Origin: Nansenia antarctica
Lineage: Eukaryota > Chordata > Actinopteri > Argentiniformes > Microstomatidae
Reading direction: 5' to 3'
DNA: 64,000 nt
Assembly (NCBI GenBank): GCA_963989245.1
Contig: OZ022345.1
Span: forward strand, 44,384,470 to 44,448,469
This document shows, in pieces, positions 1 through 11,309 of the stretch. The notes under the pieces were generated by a model, which was not told the origin of the DNA, made no database searches, and worked only from the letters and a program-made list of their open reading frames with translations. Numbering within the stretch: position 1 is the first letter of the stretch; each line of letters starts with the position of its first letter. A program made the position numbers and the translations under genes.

Positions 1-248
1 TTATGCTTTGCGTCATTGACTGTCTTTTTGTAAATCATTGTCAACTATAAAATGTAAAATGTATTTTTTGATAACAAAAGGATTAAACAAATACAATTTA
101 AAAAGTCCATTAGAGGTGAGCAAATGTAATGCGTTGCTATCCGGTTGTTAAGCCTGACGTCAAACGTGACGTTTTGCAATAGCCGGCCACGCTAACCACA
201 ACACCAAAAGAGTTAACTCCCTTGGGGGAGCTGATTCACTTCCTTCCA

Positions 249-308
249 TGCGGGAGTCGAACCCCGATCTCCCGCATACCAACCGACCGCTCTAACCACT
301 ACACCAAG
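249..308 (-). other. tRNA-like module, one per satellite unit
   Basis: On the minus strand the segment has an A-box-like TGGTGTAGTGGTTAG followed by a B-box-like GGTTCGACTCC at tRNA-like spacing, so it resembles an internal RNA polymerase III promoter. The T stem is imperfect and no acceptor stem is visible, so it is tRNA-derived rather than a working tRNA gene. Equivalent modules start at 1077, 1911, 2750, 3585, 4412, 5249, 6084, 6911 and 7748. A second A-box-like half (TTGTGGTTAGCGCGG) lies downstream on the same strand, and a TTTT run that could act as a Pol III terminator lies between the two. Confidence 0.7.
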
Positions 309-2483
309 ACAGTTAACCCGCTTGGTATTGCTGCGAAAGGCCTATTTACGTTTTTTTTTTTACGTGCTTACGTTCCCTACGTAAGGGCTCTCGCACTTTA
401 CACTTCTGCGCACAAAGCTCAAAGCGGCATAATAGCGATCTTTTTGTTGTTATGCTTGTTGTAAATAAAAGTTCTATGATGTGAATAATTTAAACGTTTT
501 TAAAAGTACACATGTTACAAGCATGATTAAATTCTTGATTTAATGCACGATGACCCATAGATAGTACTGTCATTTAATTAATTTCATGTTGTATCAGCTT
601 TGAATACTCCAAGCTGCATATTCACACAGATGATATAAAAACAATCACACACAAACACACACAAATACTGCAAAATAACTTTATACTAGCTAGATTTTGA
701 AAATGTAAGGATACTGGGGGGTAGAACGCACATATCTAGGAAAGGAAAGGAGGGTCCTGAAATTTGATCGAGTGCAAAGATTTATTTTTACTCACAGGGG
801 TCAAAAGTCTTTATGCTTTGCGTCATTGACTGTCTTTTTGTAAATCATTGTCAACTATAAAATGTAAAATGTATTTTTTGATAACAAAAGGATTAAACAA
901 ATAAAATTTAAAAAGTCCATTAGAGGTGAGCAAATGTAATGCGTTGCTATCCGGTTGTTAAGCCTGACGTCAAACGTGACGTTTTGCAATAGCCGGCCGC
1001 GCTAACCACAACACCAAAAGAGTTAAAAACACCAAAAGAGTTAACTCCCTTGGCGGAGCTGATTCACTTCCTTCCATGCGGGAGTCGAACCCCGATCTCC
1101 CGCATACCAACCGACCGCTCTAACCACTACACCAAGACAGTTAACCCGCTTGGTATTGCGGCGAAAGGCCTATTTAAGTTTTTTTTTTTTTTTTTACGTG
1201 CTTACGTTCCCTACGTAAGGGCTCTCGCACTTTACACTTCTGCGCACAAAGCTCAAAGCGGCATAATAGCGATCTTTTTGTTGTTATGCTTGTTGTAAAT
1301 AAAAGTTCTATGATGTGAATAATTTAAACGTTTTTAAAAGTACACATGTTACAAGCATGATTAAATTCTTGATTTAATGCACGATGACCCATAGATAGTA
1401 CTGTCATTTAATTAATTTCATGTTGTATCAGCTTTGAATACTCCAAGCTGCATATTCACACAGATGATATAAAAACAATCACACACAAACACACACAAAT
1501 ACTGCAAAATAACTTTATACTAGCTAGATTTGGAAAATGTAAGGATACTGGGGGGTAGAACGCACATATCTAGGAAAGGAAAGGAGGGTCCTGAAATTTG
1601 ATCGAGTGCAAAGATTTATTTTTACTCACAGGGGTCAAAAGTCTTTATGCTTTGCGTCATTGACTGTCTTTTTGTAAATCATTGTCAACTATAAAATGTA
1701 AAATGTATTTTTTGATAACAAAAGGATTAAACAAATAAAATTTAAAAAGTCCATTAGAGGTGAGCAAATGTAATGCGTTGCTATCCGGTTGTTAAGCCTG
1801 ACGTCAAACGTGATGTTTTGCAATAGCCGGCCGCGCTAACCACAACACCAAAAGAGTTAAAAACACCAAAAGAGTTAACTCCCTTGGCGGAGCTGATTCA
1901 CTTCCTTCCATGCGGGAGTCGAACCCCGATCTCCCGCATACCAACCGACCGCTCTAACCACTACACCAAGACAGTTAACCCGCTTGGTATTGCGGCGAAA
2001 GGCCTATTTAAGTTTTTTTTTTTTTTTTTACGTGCTTACGTTCCCTACGTAAGGGCTCTCGCACTTTACACTTCTGCGCACAAAGCTCAAAGCGGCATAA
2101 TAGCGATCTTTTTGTTGTTATGCTTGTTGTAAATAAAAGTTCTATGATGTGAATAATTTAAACGTTTTTAAAAGTACACATGTTACAAGCATGATTAAAT
2201 TCTTGATTTAATGCACGATGACCCATAGATAGTACTGTCATTTAATTCATTTCATGTTGTATCAGCTTTGAATACTCCAAGCTGCATATTCACACAGATG
2301 ATATAAAAACAATCACACACAAACACACACAAATACTGCAAAATAACTTTATACTAGCTAGATTTGGAAAATGTAAGGATACTGGGGGGTAGAACGCACA
2401 TATCTAGGAAAGGTCATGAAAGGAGGGTCCTGAAATTTGATCGAGTGCAAAGATTTATTTTTACTCACAGGGGTCAAAAGTCT

Positions 2484-5400
2484 TTATGCTTTGCGTCATT
2501 GACTGTCTTTTTGTAAATCATTGTCAACTATAAAATGTAAAATGTATTTTTTGATAACAAAAGGATTAAACAAATACAATTTAAAAAGTCCATTAGAGGT
2601 GAGCAAATGTAATGCGTTGCTATCCGGTTGTTAAGCCTGACGTCAAACGTGACGTTTTGCAATAGCCGGCCACGCTAACCACAACACCAAAAGAGTTAAA
2701 AACACCAAAAGAGTTAACTCCCTTGGGGGAGCTGATTCACTTCCTTCCATGCGGGAGTCGAACCCCGATCTCCCGCATACCAACCGACCGCTCTAACCAC
2801 TACACCAAGACAGTTAACCCGCTTGGTATTGCTGCGAAAGGCCTATTTACGTTTTTTTTTTTTTACGTGCTTACGTTCCCTACGTAAGGGCTCTCGCACT
2901 TTACACTTCTGCGCACAAAGCTCAAAGCGGCATAATAGCGATCTTTTTGTTGTTATGCTTGTTGTAAATAAAAGTTATATGATGTGAATAATTTAAACGT
3001 TTTTAAAAGTACACATGTTACAAGCATGATTAAATTCTTGATTTAATGCACGATGACCCATAGATAGTACTGTCATTTAATTCATTTCATGTTGTATCAG
3101 CTTTGAATACTCCAAGCTGCATATTCACACAGATGATATAAAAACAATCACACACAAACACACACAAATACTGCAAAATAACTTTATACTAGCTAGATTT
3201 GGAAAATGTAAGGATACTGGGGGGTAGAACGCACATATCTAGGAAAGGTCATGAAAGGAGGGTCCTGAAATTTGATCGAGTGCAAAGATTTATTTTTACT
3301 CACAGGGGTCAAAAGTCTTTATGCTTTGCGTCATTGACTGTCTTTTTGTAAATCATTGTCAACTATAAAATGTAAAATGTATTTTTTGATAACAAAAGGA
3401 TTAAACAAATACAATTTAAAAAGTCCATTAGAGGTGAGCAAATGTAATGCGTTGCTATCCGGTTGTTAAGCCTGACGTCAAACGTGACGTTTTGCAATAG
3501 CCGGCCGCGCTAACCACAACACCAAAAGAGTTAAAAACACCAAAAGAGTTAACTCCCTTGGCGGAGCTGATTCACTTCCTTCCATGCGGGAGTCGAACCC
3601 CGATCCCCCGCATACCAACCGACCGCTCTAACCACTACACCAAGACAGTTAACCCGCTTGGTATTGCTGCGAAAGGCCTATTTACGATTTTTTTTTACGT
3701 GCTTACGTTCCCTACGTAAGGGCTCTCGCACTTTACACTTCTGCGCACAAAGCTCAAAGCGGCATAATAGCGATCTTTTTGTTGTTATGCTTGTTGTAAA
3801 TAAAAGTTCTATGATGTGAATAATTTAAACGTTTTTAAAAGTACACATGTTACAAGCATGATAAAATTCTTGATTTAATGCACGATGACCCATAGATAGT
3901 ACTGTCATTTAATTAATTTCATGTTGTATCAGCTTTGAATACTCCAAGCTGCATATTCACACAGATGATATAAAAACAATCACACACAAACACACACAAA
4001 TACTGCAAAATAACTTTATACTAGCTAGATTTTGAAAATGTAAGGATACTGGGGGGTAGAACGCACATATCTAGGAAAGGAAAGGAGGGTCCTGAAATTT
4101 GATCGAGTGCAAAGATTTATTTTTACTCACAGGGGTCAAAAGTCTTTATGCTTTGCGTCATTGACTGTCTTTTTGTAAATCATTGTCAACTATAAAATGT
4201 AAAATGTATTTTTTGATAACAAAAGGATTAAACAAATAAAATTTAAAAAGTCCATTAGAGGTGAGCAAATGTAATGCGTTGCTATCCGGTTGTTAAGCCT
4301 GACGTCAAACGTGACGTTTTGCAATAGCCGGCCGCGCTAACCACAACACCAAAAGAGTTAAAAACACCAAAAGAGTTAACTCCCTTGGCGGAGCTGATTC
4401 ACTTCCTTCCATGCGGGAGTCGAACCCCGATCTCCCGCATACCAACCGACCGCTCTAACCACTACACCAAGAGAGTTAACCCGCTTGGTATTGCGGCGAA
4501 AGGCCTATTTAAGTTTTTTTTTTTTTTTACGTGCTTACGTTCCCTACGTAAGGGCTCTCGCACTTTACACTTCTGCGCACAAAGCTCAAAGCGGCATAAT
4601 AGCGATCTTTTTGTTGTTATGCTTGTTGTAAATAAAAGTTCTATGATGTGAATAATTTAAACGTTTTTAAAAGTACACATGTTACAAGCATGATTAAATT
4701 CTTGATTTAATGCACGATGACCCATAGATAGTACTGTCATTTAATTCATTTCATGTTGTATCAGCTTTGAATACTCCAAGCTGCATATTCACACAGATGA
4801 TATAAAAACAATCACACACAAACACACACAAATACTGCAAAATAACTTTATACTAGCTAGATTTGGAAAATGTAAGGATACTGGGGGGTAGAACGCACAT
4901 ATCTAGGAAAGGTCATGAAAGGAGGGTCCTGAAATTTGATCGAGTGCAAAGATTTATTTTTACTCACAGGGGTCAAAAGTCTTTATGCTTTGCGTCATTG
5001 ACTGTCTTTTTGTAAATCATTGTCAACTATAAAATGTAAAATGTATTTTTTGATAACAAAAGGATTAAACAAATACAATTTAAAAAGTCCATTAGAGGTG
5101 AGCAAATGTAATGCGTTGCTATCCGGTTGTTAAGCCTGACGTCAAACGTGACGTTTTGCAATAGCCGGCCACGCTAACCACAACACCAAAAGAGTTAAAA
5201 ACACCAAAAGAGTTAACTCCCTTGGGGGAGCTGATTCACTTCCTTCCATGCGGGAGTCGAACCCCGATCTCCCGCATACCAACCGACCGCTCTAACCACT
5301 ACACCAAGACAGTTAACCCGCTTGGTATTGCTGCGAAAGGCCTATTTACGTTTTTTTTTTTTTACGTGCTTACGTTCCCTACGTAAGGGCTCTCGCACTT

Positions 5401-7481
5401 TACACTTCTGCGCACAAAGCTCAAAGCGGCATAATAGCGATCTTTTTGTTGTTATGCTTGTTGTAAATAAAAGTTATATGATGTGAATAATTTAAACGTT
5501 TTTAAAAGTACACATGTTACAAGCATGATTAAATTCTTGATTTAATGCACGATGACCCATAGATAGTACTGTCATTTAATTCATTTCATGTTGTATCAGC
5601 TTTGAATACTCCAAGCTGCATATTCACACAGATGATATAAAAACAATCACACACAAACACACACAAATACTGCAAAATAACTTTATACTAGCTAGATTTG
5701 GAAAATGTAAGGATACTGGGGGGTAGAACGCACATATCTAGGAAAGGTCATGAAAGGAGGGTCCTGAAATTTGATCGAGTGCAAAGATTTATTTTTACTC
5801 ACAGGGGTCAAAAGTCTTTATGCTTTGCGTCATTGACTGTCTTTTTGTAAATCATTGTCAACTATAAAATGTAAAATGTATTTTTTGATAACAAAAGGAT
5901 TAAACAAATACAATTTAAAAAGTCCATTAGAGGTGAGCAAATGTAATGCGTTGCTATCCGGTTGTTAAGCCTGACGTCAAACGTGACGTTTTGCAATAGC
6001 CGGCCGCGCTAACCACAACACCAAAAGAGTTAAAAACACCAAAAGAGTTAACTCCCTTGGCGGAGCTGATTCACTTCCTTCCATGCGGGAGTCGAACCCC
6101 GATCCCCCGCATACCAACCGACCGCTCTAACCACTACACCAAGACAGTTAACCCGCTTGGTATTGCTGCGAAAGGCCTATTTACGATTTTTTTTTACGTG
6201 CTTACGTTCCCTACGTAAGGGCTCTCGCACTTTACACTTCTGCGCACAAAGCTCAAAGCGGCATAATAGCGATCTTTTTGTTGTTATGCTTGTTGTAAAT
6301 AAAAGTTCTATGATGTGAATAATTTAAACGTTTTTAAAAGTACACATGTTACAAGCATGATAAAATTCTTGATTTAATGCACGATGACCCATAGATAGTA
6401 CTGTCATTTAATTAATTTCATGTTGTATCAGCTTTGAATACTCCAAGCTGCATATTCACACAGATGATATAAAAACAATCACACACAAACACACACAAAT
6501 ACTGCAAAATAACTTTATACTAGCTAGATTTTGAAAATGTAAGGATACTGGGGGGTAGAACGCACATATCTAGGAAAGGAAAGGAGGGTCCTGAAATTTG
6601 ATCGAGTGCAAAGATTTATTTTTACTCACAGGGGTCAAAAGTCTTTATGCTTTGCGTCATTGACTGTCTTTTTGTAAATCATTGTCAACTATAAAATGTA
6701 AAATGTATTTTTTGATAACAAAAGGATTAAACAAATAAAATTTAAAAAGTCCATTAGAGGTGAGCAAATGTAATGCGTTGCTATCCGGTTGTTAAGCCTG
6801 ACGTCAAACGTGACGTTTTGCAATAGCCGGCCGCGCTAACCACAACACCAAAAGAGTTAAAAACACCAAAAGAGTTAACTCCCTTGGCGGAGCTGATTCA
6901 CTTCCTTCCATGCGGGAGTCGAACCCCGATCTCCCGCATACCAACCGACCGCTCTAACCACTACACCAAGAGAGTTAACCCGCTTGGTATTGCGGCGAAA
7001 GGCCTATTTAAGTTTTTTTTTTTTTTTACGTGCTTACGTTCCCTACGTAAGGGCTCTCGCACTTTACACTTCTGCGCACAAAGCTCAAAGCGGCATAATA
7101 GCGATCTTTTTGTTGTTATGCTTGTTGTAAATAAAAGTTATATGATGTGAATAATTTAAACGTTTTTAAAAGTACACATGTTACAAGCATGATTAAATTC
7201 TTGATTTAATGCACGATGACCCATAGATAGTACTGTCATTTAATTCATTTCATGTTGTATCAGCTTTGAATACTCCAAGCTGCATATTCACACAGATGAT
7301 ATAAAAACAATCACACACAAACACACACAAATACTGCAAAATAACTTTATACTAGCTAGATTTGGAAAATGTAAGGATACTGGGGGGTAGAACGCACATA
7401 TCTAGGAAAGGTCATGAAAGGAGGGTCCTGAAATTTGATCGAGTGCAAAGATTTATTTTTACTCACAGGGGTCAAAAGTCT
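2484..7481. repeat. Duplicated three-unit higher-order repeat (2 x 2,499 bp)
   Basis: Units 4-6 (2484-4982; 835+827+837 bp) and units 7-9 (4983-7481; 835+827+837 bp) have identical lengths in the same order and share unit-specific variants. The middle unit of each trio has the short T run and a cccccg variant in the tRNA-like module; the third has gagagttaac in place of gacagttaac. A visible difference between the trios is one base at about 4641 versus 7140. This is a higher-order repeat produced by duplicating a three-unit block. Confidence 0.88.
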
Positions 7482-7920
7482 TTATGCTTTGCGTCATTGA
7501 CTGTCTTTTTGTAAATCATTGTCAACTATAAAATGTAAAATGTATTTTTTGATAACAAAAGGATTAAACAAATAAAATTTAAAAAGTCCATTAGAGGTGA
7601 GCAAATGTAATGCGTTGCTATCCGGTTGTTAAGCCTGACGTCAAACGTGACGTTTTGCAATAGCCGGCCGCGCTAACCACAACACCAAAAGAGTTAAAAA
7701 CACCAAAAGAATTAACTCCCTTGGCGGAGCTGATTGACTTCCTTCCATGCGGGAGTCGAACCCCGATCTCCCGCATACCAACCTACCGCTCTAACCACTA
7801 CACCAAGACAGTTAACCCGCTTGGTATTGCTGCGAAAGGCCTATTTTATTATTATTTTATTTTTTTAATTTACGTGCTTACGTTCCCTACGTAAGGGCTC
7901 TCGCACTTTACACTTCTGCG

Positions 7921-8103
7921 TAGGCCGCGCTGCAATTACACCGTCACATCGCTAGGTGGCAGTGTGTTTTCTATGCCCCTGTGCTGTGCCTCTTCCGGTT
8001 AGGAACGCAACGGAGCTCAAAGCTCAAAGTAGCCACCCTTTGCTTTTTTGTTGTTAATAAAATATATAATAATATTAAATATAATATGTGTTAAGAATAT
8101 GTT
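7921..8103. other. Degenerate satellite edge and AT-rich flank
   Basis: The satellite similarity breaks at about 7920. Roughly 95 bp of unrelated sequence follows, then a diverged gctcaaag...ttttttgttgtta stretch that resembles the interrupted unit resuming. The segment 8041-8075 is an imperfect inverted match to 9125-9187, on the other side of the hAT insertion. No gene is visible. Confidence 0.5.
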
Positions 8104-8111
8104 ATTATATA

Positions 8112-9105
8112 CAGGGGTGCACATAACTGGTGCGCCAGTGCGCATGCGTCGCCAAAATGCATGCTGCGCGGAAGATCAGCGGCAGATCAGCGCTTTTGCG
8201 CACCAACAGCTGGGTCCAAGAAGCAAGCCCCACCAAGTAAGAAACTATTTGCCGTCCCCTCAGCCGAAGGCCCGACGAGTACGATGACCACGGCGACTCC
8301 CCTCACGAAAACATTCGGAAAGTATCGTAACTCGTACTTTCATTCCGCGTATCGCACGGTTATCACGCCGACACGTGAAAATTCAGTCCCGAACGACTCG
8401 TCGCTAAAAGGAAAAACAACACCAAGGGACTTCACGTTTCTTTTCTCTGAAGCTTTCAAACGTTCAGACGTTTGTTTTACAGCTTCATTATCGCACCTAG
8501 ACCCCTGACCCAGGATATGGTTGGGAATTCTATTAGAAAAAAAAAGAAAAAAAAGACTATTTTGCACAATCAAAATAATGAGCTATTTAAAGTGATTGCC
8601 TACAACATCATCTACCATGGTTGAAATTGAGGACAGTGATAACTTACAGCAGTCAAGAGAGCAGTGATGATGATGATGATTAAGCTTGTAGCATAAATAA
8701 ATGCTTAGGCTGTAACTTTTTGTTGAAAAGTTGATTTCAGTGTTTACAGAACAGAGCAGTGCTTAAAGAGATGTCCGTTTATTTCAGTGTGTTTAAAGAA
8801 CAGACATTCAGTTAGTGCTTAAAGAGATGTCAGTTGATTTCATTGTGTTTAAAGGAGTCTGACAGACTTTCATGCTTAAAGAGCAGTCATTTGATTTTGC
8901 ATTTGTTTATTTTGTTTTGCACACAATCATTTGTTCGTTCATCTTTATTTATGAATAAATGTCGTTTTGCTAATATAAGTTATCCATGTATCCCTTTTTT
9001 ATCCATCCTGTGGGACGGGTCGTGACTCGCGAGCTCGGGGAGCACCAAGCAGCATCCCTAGGTGCTCCTCTGAGCACTGGCCCCAAAAAGTTATGTGCAC
9101 CCCTG
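8112..9105. mobile_element. Non-autonomous hAT-like transposon (994 bp)
   Basis: The element begins CAGGGGTGCACATAACT and ends with the exact reverse complement, giving 17-bp perfect terminal inverted repeats. It is flanked by an exact 8-bp direct repeat, ATTATATA, at 8104-8111 and 9106-9113. Eight-bp target duplications and CAGGGG ends are known hallmarks of the hAT superfamily. No transposase reading frame is visible inside (the longest plausible frame is about 115 codons without recognisable motifs), so it would depend on a transposase supplied elsewhere. The perfect ends and target duplication suggest a fairly recent insertion. Confidence 0.88.
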
Positions 9106-9186
9106 ATTATATATACGTATATATTTAATATTATTATATAGTTTATTAACAACAAAACTTTTTATTTTTTATTAACAACAAAAAAG

Positions 9187-9340
9187 CAACAGGTGTCTAC
9201 TTTATTGTTAAATACATAATTCCTATGTGTTCATTCATAGTTTTGATGCCTTCAGTGAGAATCTACAATGTAAATAGTCATGAAAATAAAGGAAACACAT
9301 TGAATGAGAAGGTGTGTCCAAACTTTTGGCCTGTACTGTA
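9187..9340 (-). mobile_element. Terminal segment of a Tc1/mariner-like element
   Basis: The right edge reads gtgtccaaacttttggcc tgtactgta; on the minus strand this is the TACAGTACAGGCCAAAAG start typical of a widespread fish Tc1-like family. Only this end is recognisable; the other side is disrupted by the hAT insertion and the satellite edge. Its outer boundary abuts the Gypsy fragment. Confidence 0.6.
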
Positions 9341-10340
9341 GATCACTTATTATTTAAGGAAGTGAAAGAGCTTCTCCAGTCCGCAAAGCTGCTCGTTCAC
9401 TATGACCCAGACAAAGAAATCATCGTCTCGTGTGATGCCTCGCCTTATGGAGTCGGAGCAGTGCTCTCACACATAATGGAGGATGGGGCTGAGAAGCCTG
9501 TTGTTTTTGCTTCACGTACCCTGACAGCCGCGGAAAAAGGGTATTCACAGTTCGATAAAGAAGGTCTAGCTGTTGTTTTTGCTGTGAAACGTTTCCATCA
9601 ATACCTGTATGGACGGGCATTCACTATTACGACGGACCATAAACCTCTGATGAGTCTGTTCAGTGAGACAAAATGCATCCCACCGCTGGCCTCAGCCAGG
9701 ATACAGCGTTGGGCTCTCACACTGTCAGCCTACCAGTACACTATAGTGTTCAAAGCGGGTAAGGATAACGCAAATGCCGACGCGCTGAGTCGACTGCCGT
9801 TACCAGAGACACCCTCTGCTACATAATGTGCCTCCAGAGACTGTGTTTTCATTGGAGAGGCTAGCAGAGACACCTATAAAAGCGACACAAATCAAACAGT
9901 GGACAAAGAGGGACCCGGTCCTGTCTCGAGTCAAGACCTTCCTTTTGCAAGGTTGGCCCAGTGTCGTGGAGGGAGAGGAACTGAGGCCTGATGCTAAACA
10001 CAAGACAGAACTGAGCCTGCAGGACGGCTGCATCTTCTGGGGGTCGAGGGTCATCGTACCTTCCCCATGCCGGTCACAAGTTGTGGAGGAGATACATGAG
10101 ACTCATCCAGGAGTGTCCCGGATGAAAAGCCTTGGATGAAAAGCCTTGCATGAAAAGCCTTGCATGAAAAGCCTTGCGAGATCTTACGTCTGGTGGCCAA
10201 GAATGGACGATGATCTGGAGAGCAAGGTGAAATCATGCACACAGTGTCAGACAAATCAGAACAATCCACCGCCAGCCCCGTTGCACCCATGGGAGTGGCC
10301 AGACCGCCCCTGGTCTAGGCTGCATGTGGACTTTAGGTAG
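9341..10340 (+). pseudogene. Decayed Ty3/Gypsy pol fragment (RNase H and integrase N-terminus)
   Basis: Two successive open stretches encode the Gypsy RNase H domain (SCDASPYGVGAVL, TTDHKPL, NADALSRL) and then the integrase N-terminal zinc-binding region (HETHPG... CTQCQ), followed by DFR and a stop. The two stretches are in different frames, and the integrase part is interrupted by a 14-bp tract (atgaaaagccttg-type) repeated four times at about 10121-10178. The 5' side is cut by the Tc1 end, and the catalytic integrase core, LTRs and gag are absent. It is a different Gypsy family from the intact element downstream. Confidence 0.85.
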
Positions 10341-10346
10341 ACGACT

Positions 10347-10390
10347 CTGAGGCTAGAATGAGAGGAAGGAACCACATTGAACCAGTTGTT
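10347..10390. repeat. Dispersed ~40-bp repeat, second copy at 17151-17195
   Basis: The segment beginning ggctagaatgagaggaagg and ending gaaccagttgtt recurs almost unchanged at 17151-17195. The two copies lie on either side of the intact LTR element and are in the same orientation. They may be pieces of one older repeat or of a local duplication. Confidence 0.55.
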
Positions 10391-10496
10391 AAATGTATTA
10401 TAATTTTAATAAAAATGTAATAAAAATCAGGTAAGAGTTTGTAATGTTCATGATTTCTATTACGCATAGAGACTGTTTGGGTGGTAATGTTGTATC

Positions 10497-11293
10497 TGTT
10501 GTGAATCCCTCATCGGCTCCGCCCCCTCCTGCCTCGTTGGCGCTCGTTGAGCCTAATCAGGCTCAAGTGGAGACAGCTGGGTCCAGCTATCAACTCAGGA
10601 GGAGGCAGCCCTATAAGAAGCCCCAGCAACCTTCCTCCGACGCTTGATTATTTTTACCCATGTGGTTAGTAGTTTGGCTCTCCCTGTGGTCTCTTCTCGT
10701 TCAAGTAGTTTCTCTTCAGAGTTTTGTTTGTTTTGTTATTTTGCTAACCGTAGTTGTTTTCTTTGTTGATCCTCGCTCCCCAAAGGAACCTGCCTCCCCC
10801 TGCCTAGACCTCCTGCCTGCCTATCGACTACGTCTCCTGCCTATGTCCCTGCCTGCCTAACGACCACCCCTCCTGCCTATGCCCCTGCCTGCCTACCGCC
10901 AACTCCTCCTGCCTAACCCCCTGCCTGCCTGCCGCCTACTCCTCCTGCCTAACCCCCCCCGTCTGCCTGCCTGCCGACTATTCCCCCTCTCTGCTCTGGA
11001 CTGGTTAGTACACGCACATATTCCAACACTTCACTCATCTACATATCTACACCACACTAGTTTTGCACGCTAGACACACACACCCAGACACATAGAGTAC
11101 AGTTCCACTCACACCTCATTTACATTATCCCGTTCTCTGGCATCCACACATTCCCCCCACTTAGGCCCCGTTAGAGTAGGGTTATTCTTTTGTCCATCAT
11201 TTTAATAAAATCCTTTATTATTAATTTGCCTCTTGTGTCCGTCTGTTCTGGGGTTCTGCCACACTTGACTCTCTTGCTAGTACTACCATAACA
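10497..11293 (+). repeat. 5' LTR
   Basis: Starts TGTTGTGAATCC and ends CCATAACA (TG...CA). It contains a TATA box (10612), the inferred transcription start (10642), a long pyrimidine-rich stretch of repeated ctgcct motifs (10790-10985) and an AATAAA polyadenylation signal at 11204-11209. It has the same length as the 3' LTR, and I see no difference between the two. Confidence 0.95.
10612..10652 (+). promoter_or_regulatory. LTR core promoter and inferred RNA 5' end
   Basis: TATAAG at 10612-10617 lies 30 bp upstream of GCTTGATTATT (10642-10652). That 11-mer is the exact reverse complement of the 11 nt just inside the 5' LTR (11295-11305). Its distance from the TATA box matches the usual TATA-to-start spacing, which supports 10642 as the start of the R region. 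Confidence 0.75.
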
Positions 11294-11294
11294 G

Positions 11295-11305
11295 AATAAT
11301 CAAGC
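11295..11305 (+). promoter_or_regulatory. Self-complementary primer-binding site
   Basis: AATAATCAAGC, one base after the LTR end, pairs perfectly over 11 nt with the predicted 5' end of the element's own RNA (10642-10652); the bases on either side do not pair. No tRNA 3'-end complement starting TGG is present. In the Tf1/sushi group reverse transcription is known to be primed by the first 11 nt of the transcript, so this fits self-priming. Confidence 0.75.
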
Positions 11306-11309
11306 CAAA

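Larger units (their letters stand above)
1..7920. repeat. Satellite array, ten ~835-bp units
   Basis: Ten head-to-tail units begin at 1, 811, 1645, 2484, 3319, 4146, 4983, 5818, 6645 and 7482; lengths are 810, 834, 839, 835, 827, 837, 835, 827 and 837, and the last unit is cut at about 7920. Each unit carries an AT-rich half with CA-rich runs, a CRE-like TGACGTCA palindrome, a tRNA-like module on the minus strand, a variable T run, and a short hairpin (CTTACGT/ACGTAAG). Units differ by few substitutions and small indels, such as an 18-bp duplication of the aacaccaaaagagttaa segment missing from the first unit. Short open frames of 80-88 codons recur in the units, but they run across the tRNA-like module and the T run, so I do not treat them as genes. 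Confidence 0.95.

Noticed and set aside
249..308. Functional tRNA gene cluster
   Set aside because: The T stem has mismatches and no 7-bp acceptor stem closes the molecule, so it is tRNA-derived only.
1..7920. CRISPR-like or gene-array interpretation of the regular repeat
   Set aside because: Units are ~835 bp with no unique spacers, and the genomic context is vertebrate; it is a satellite.
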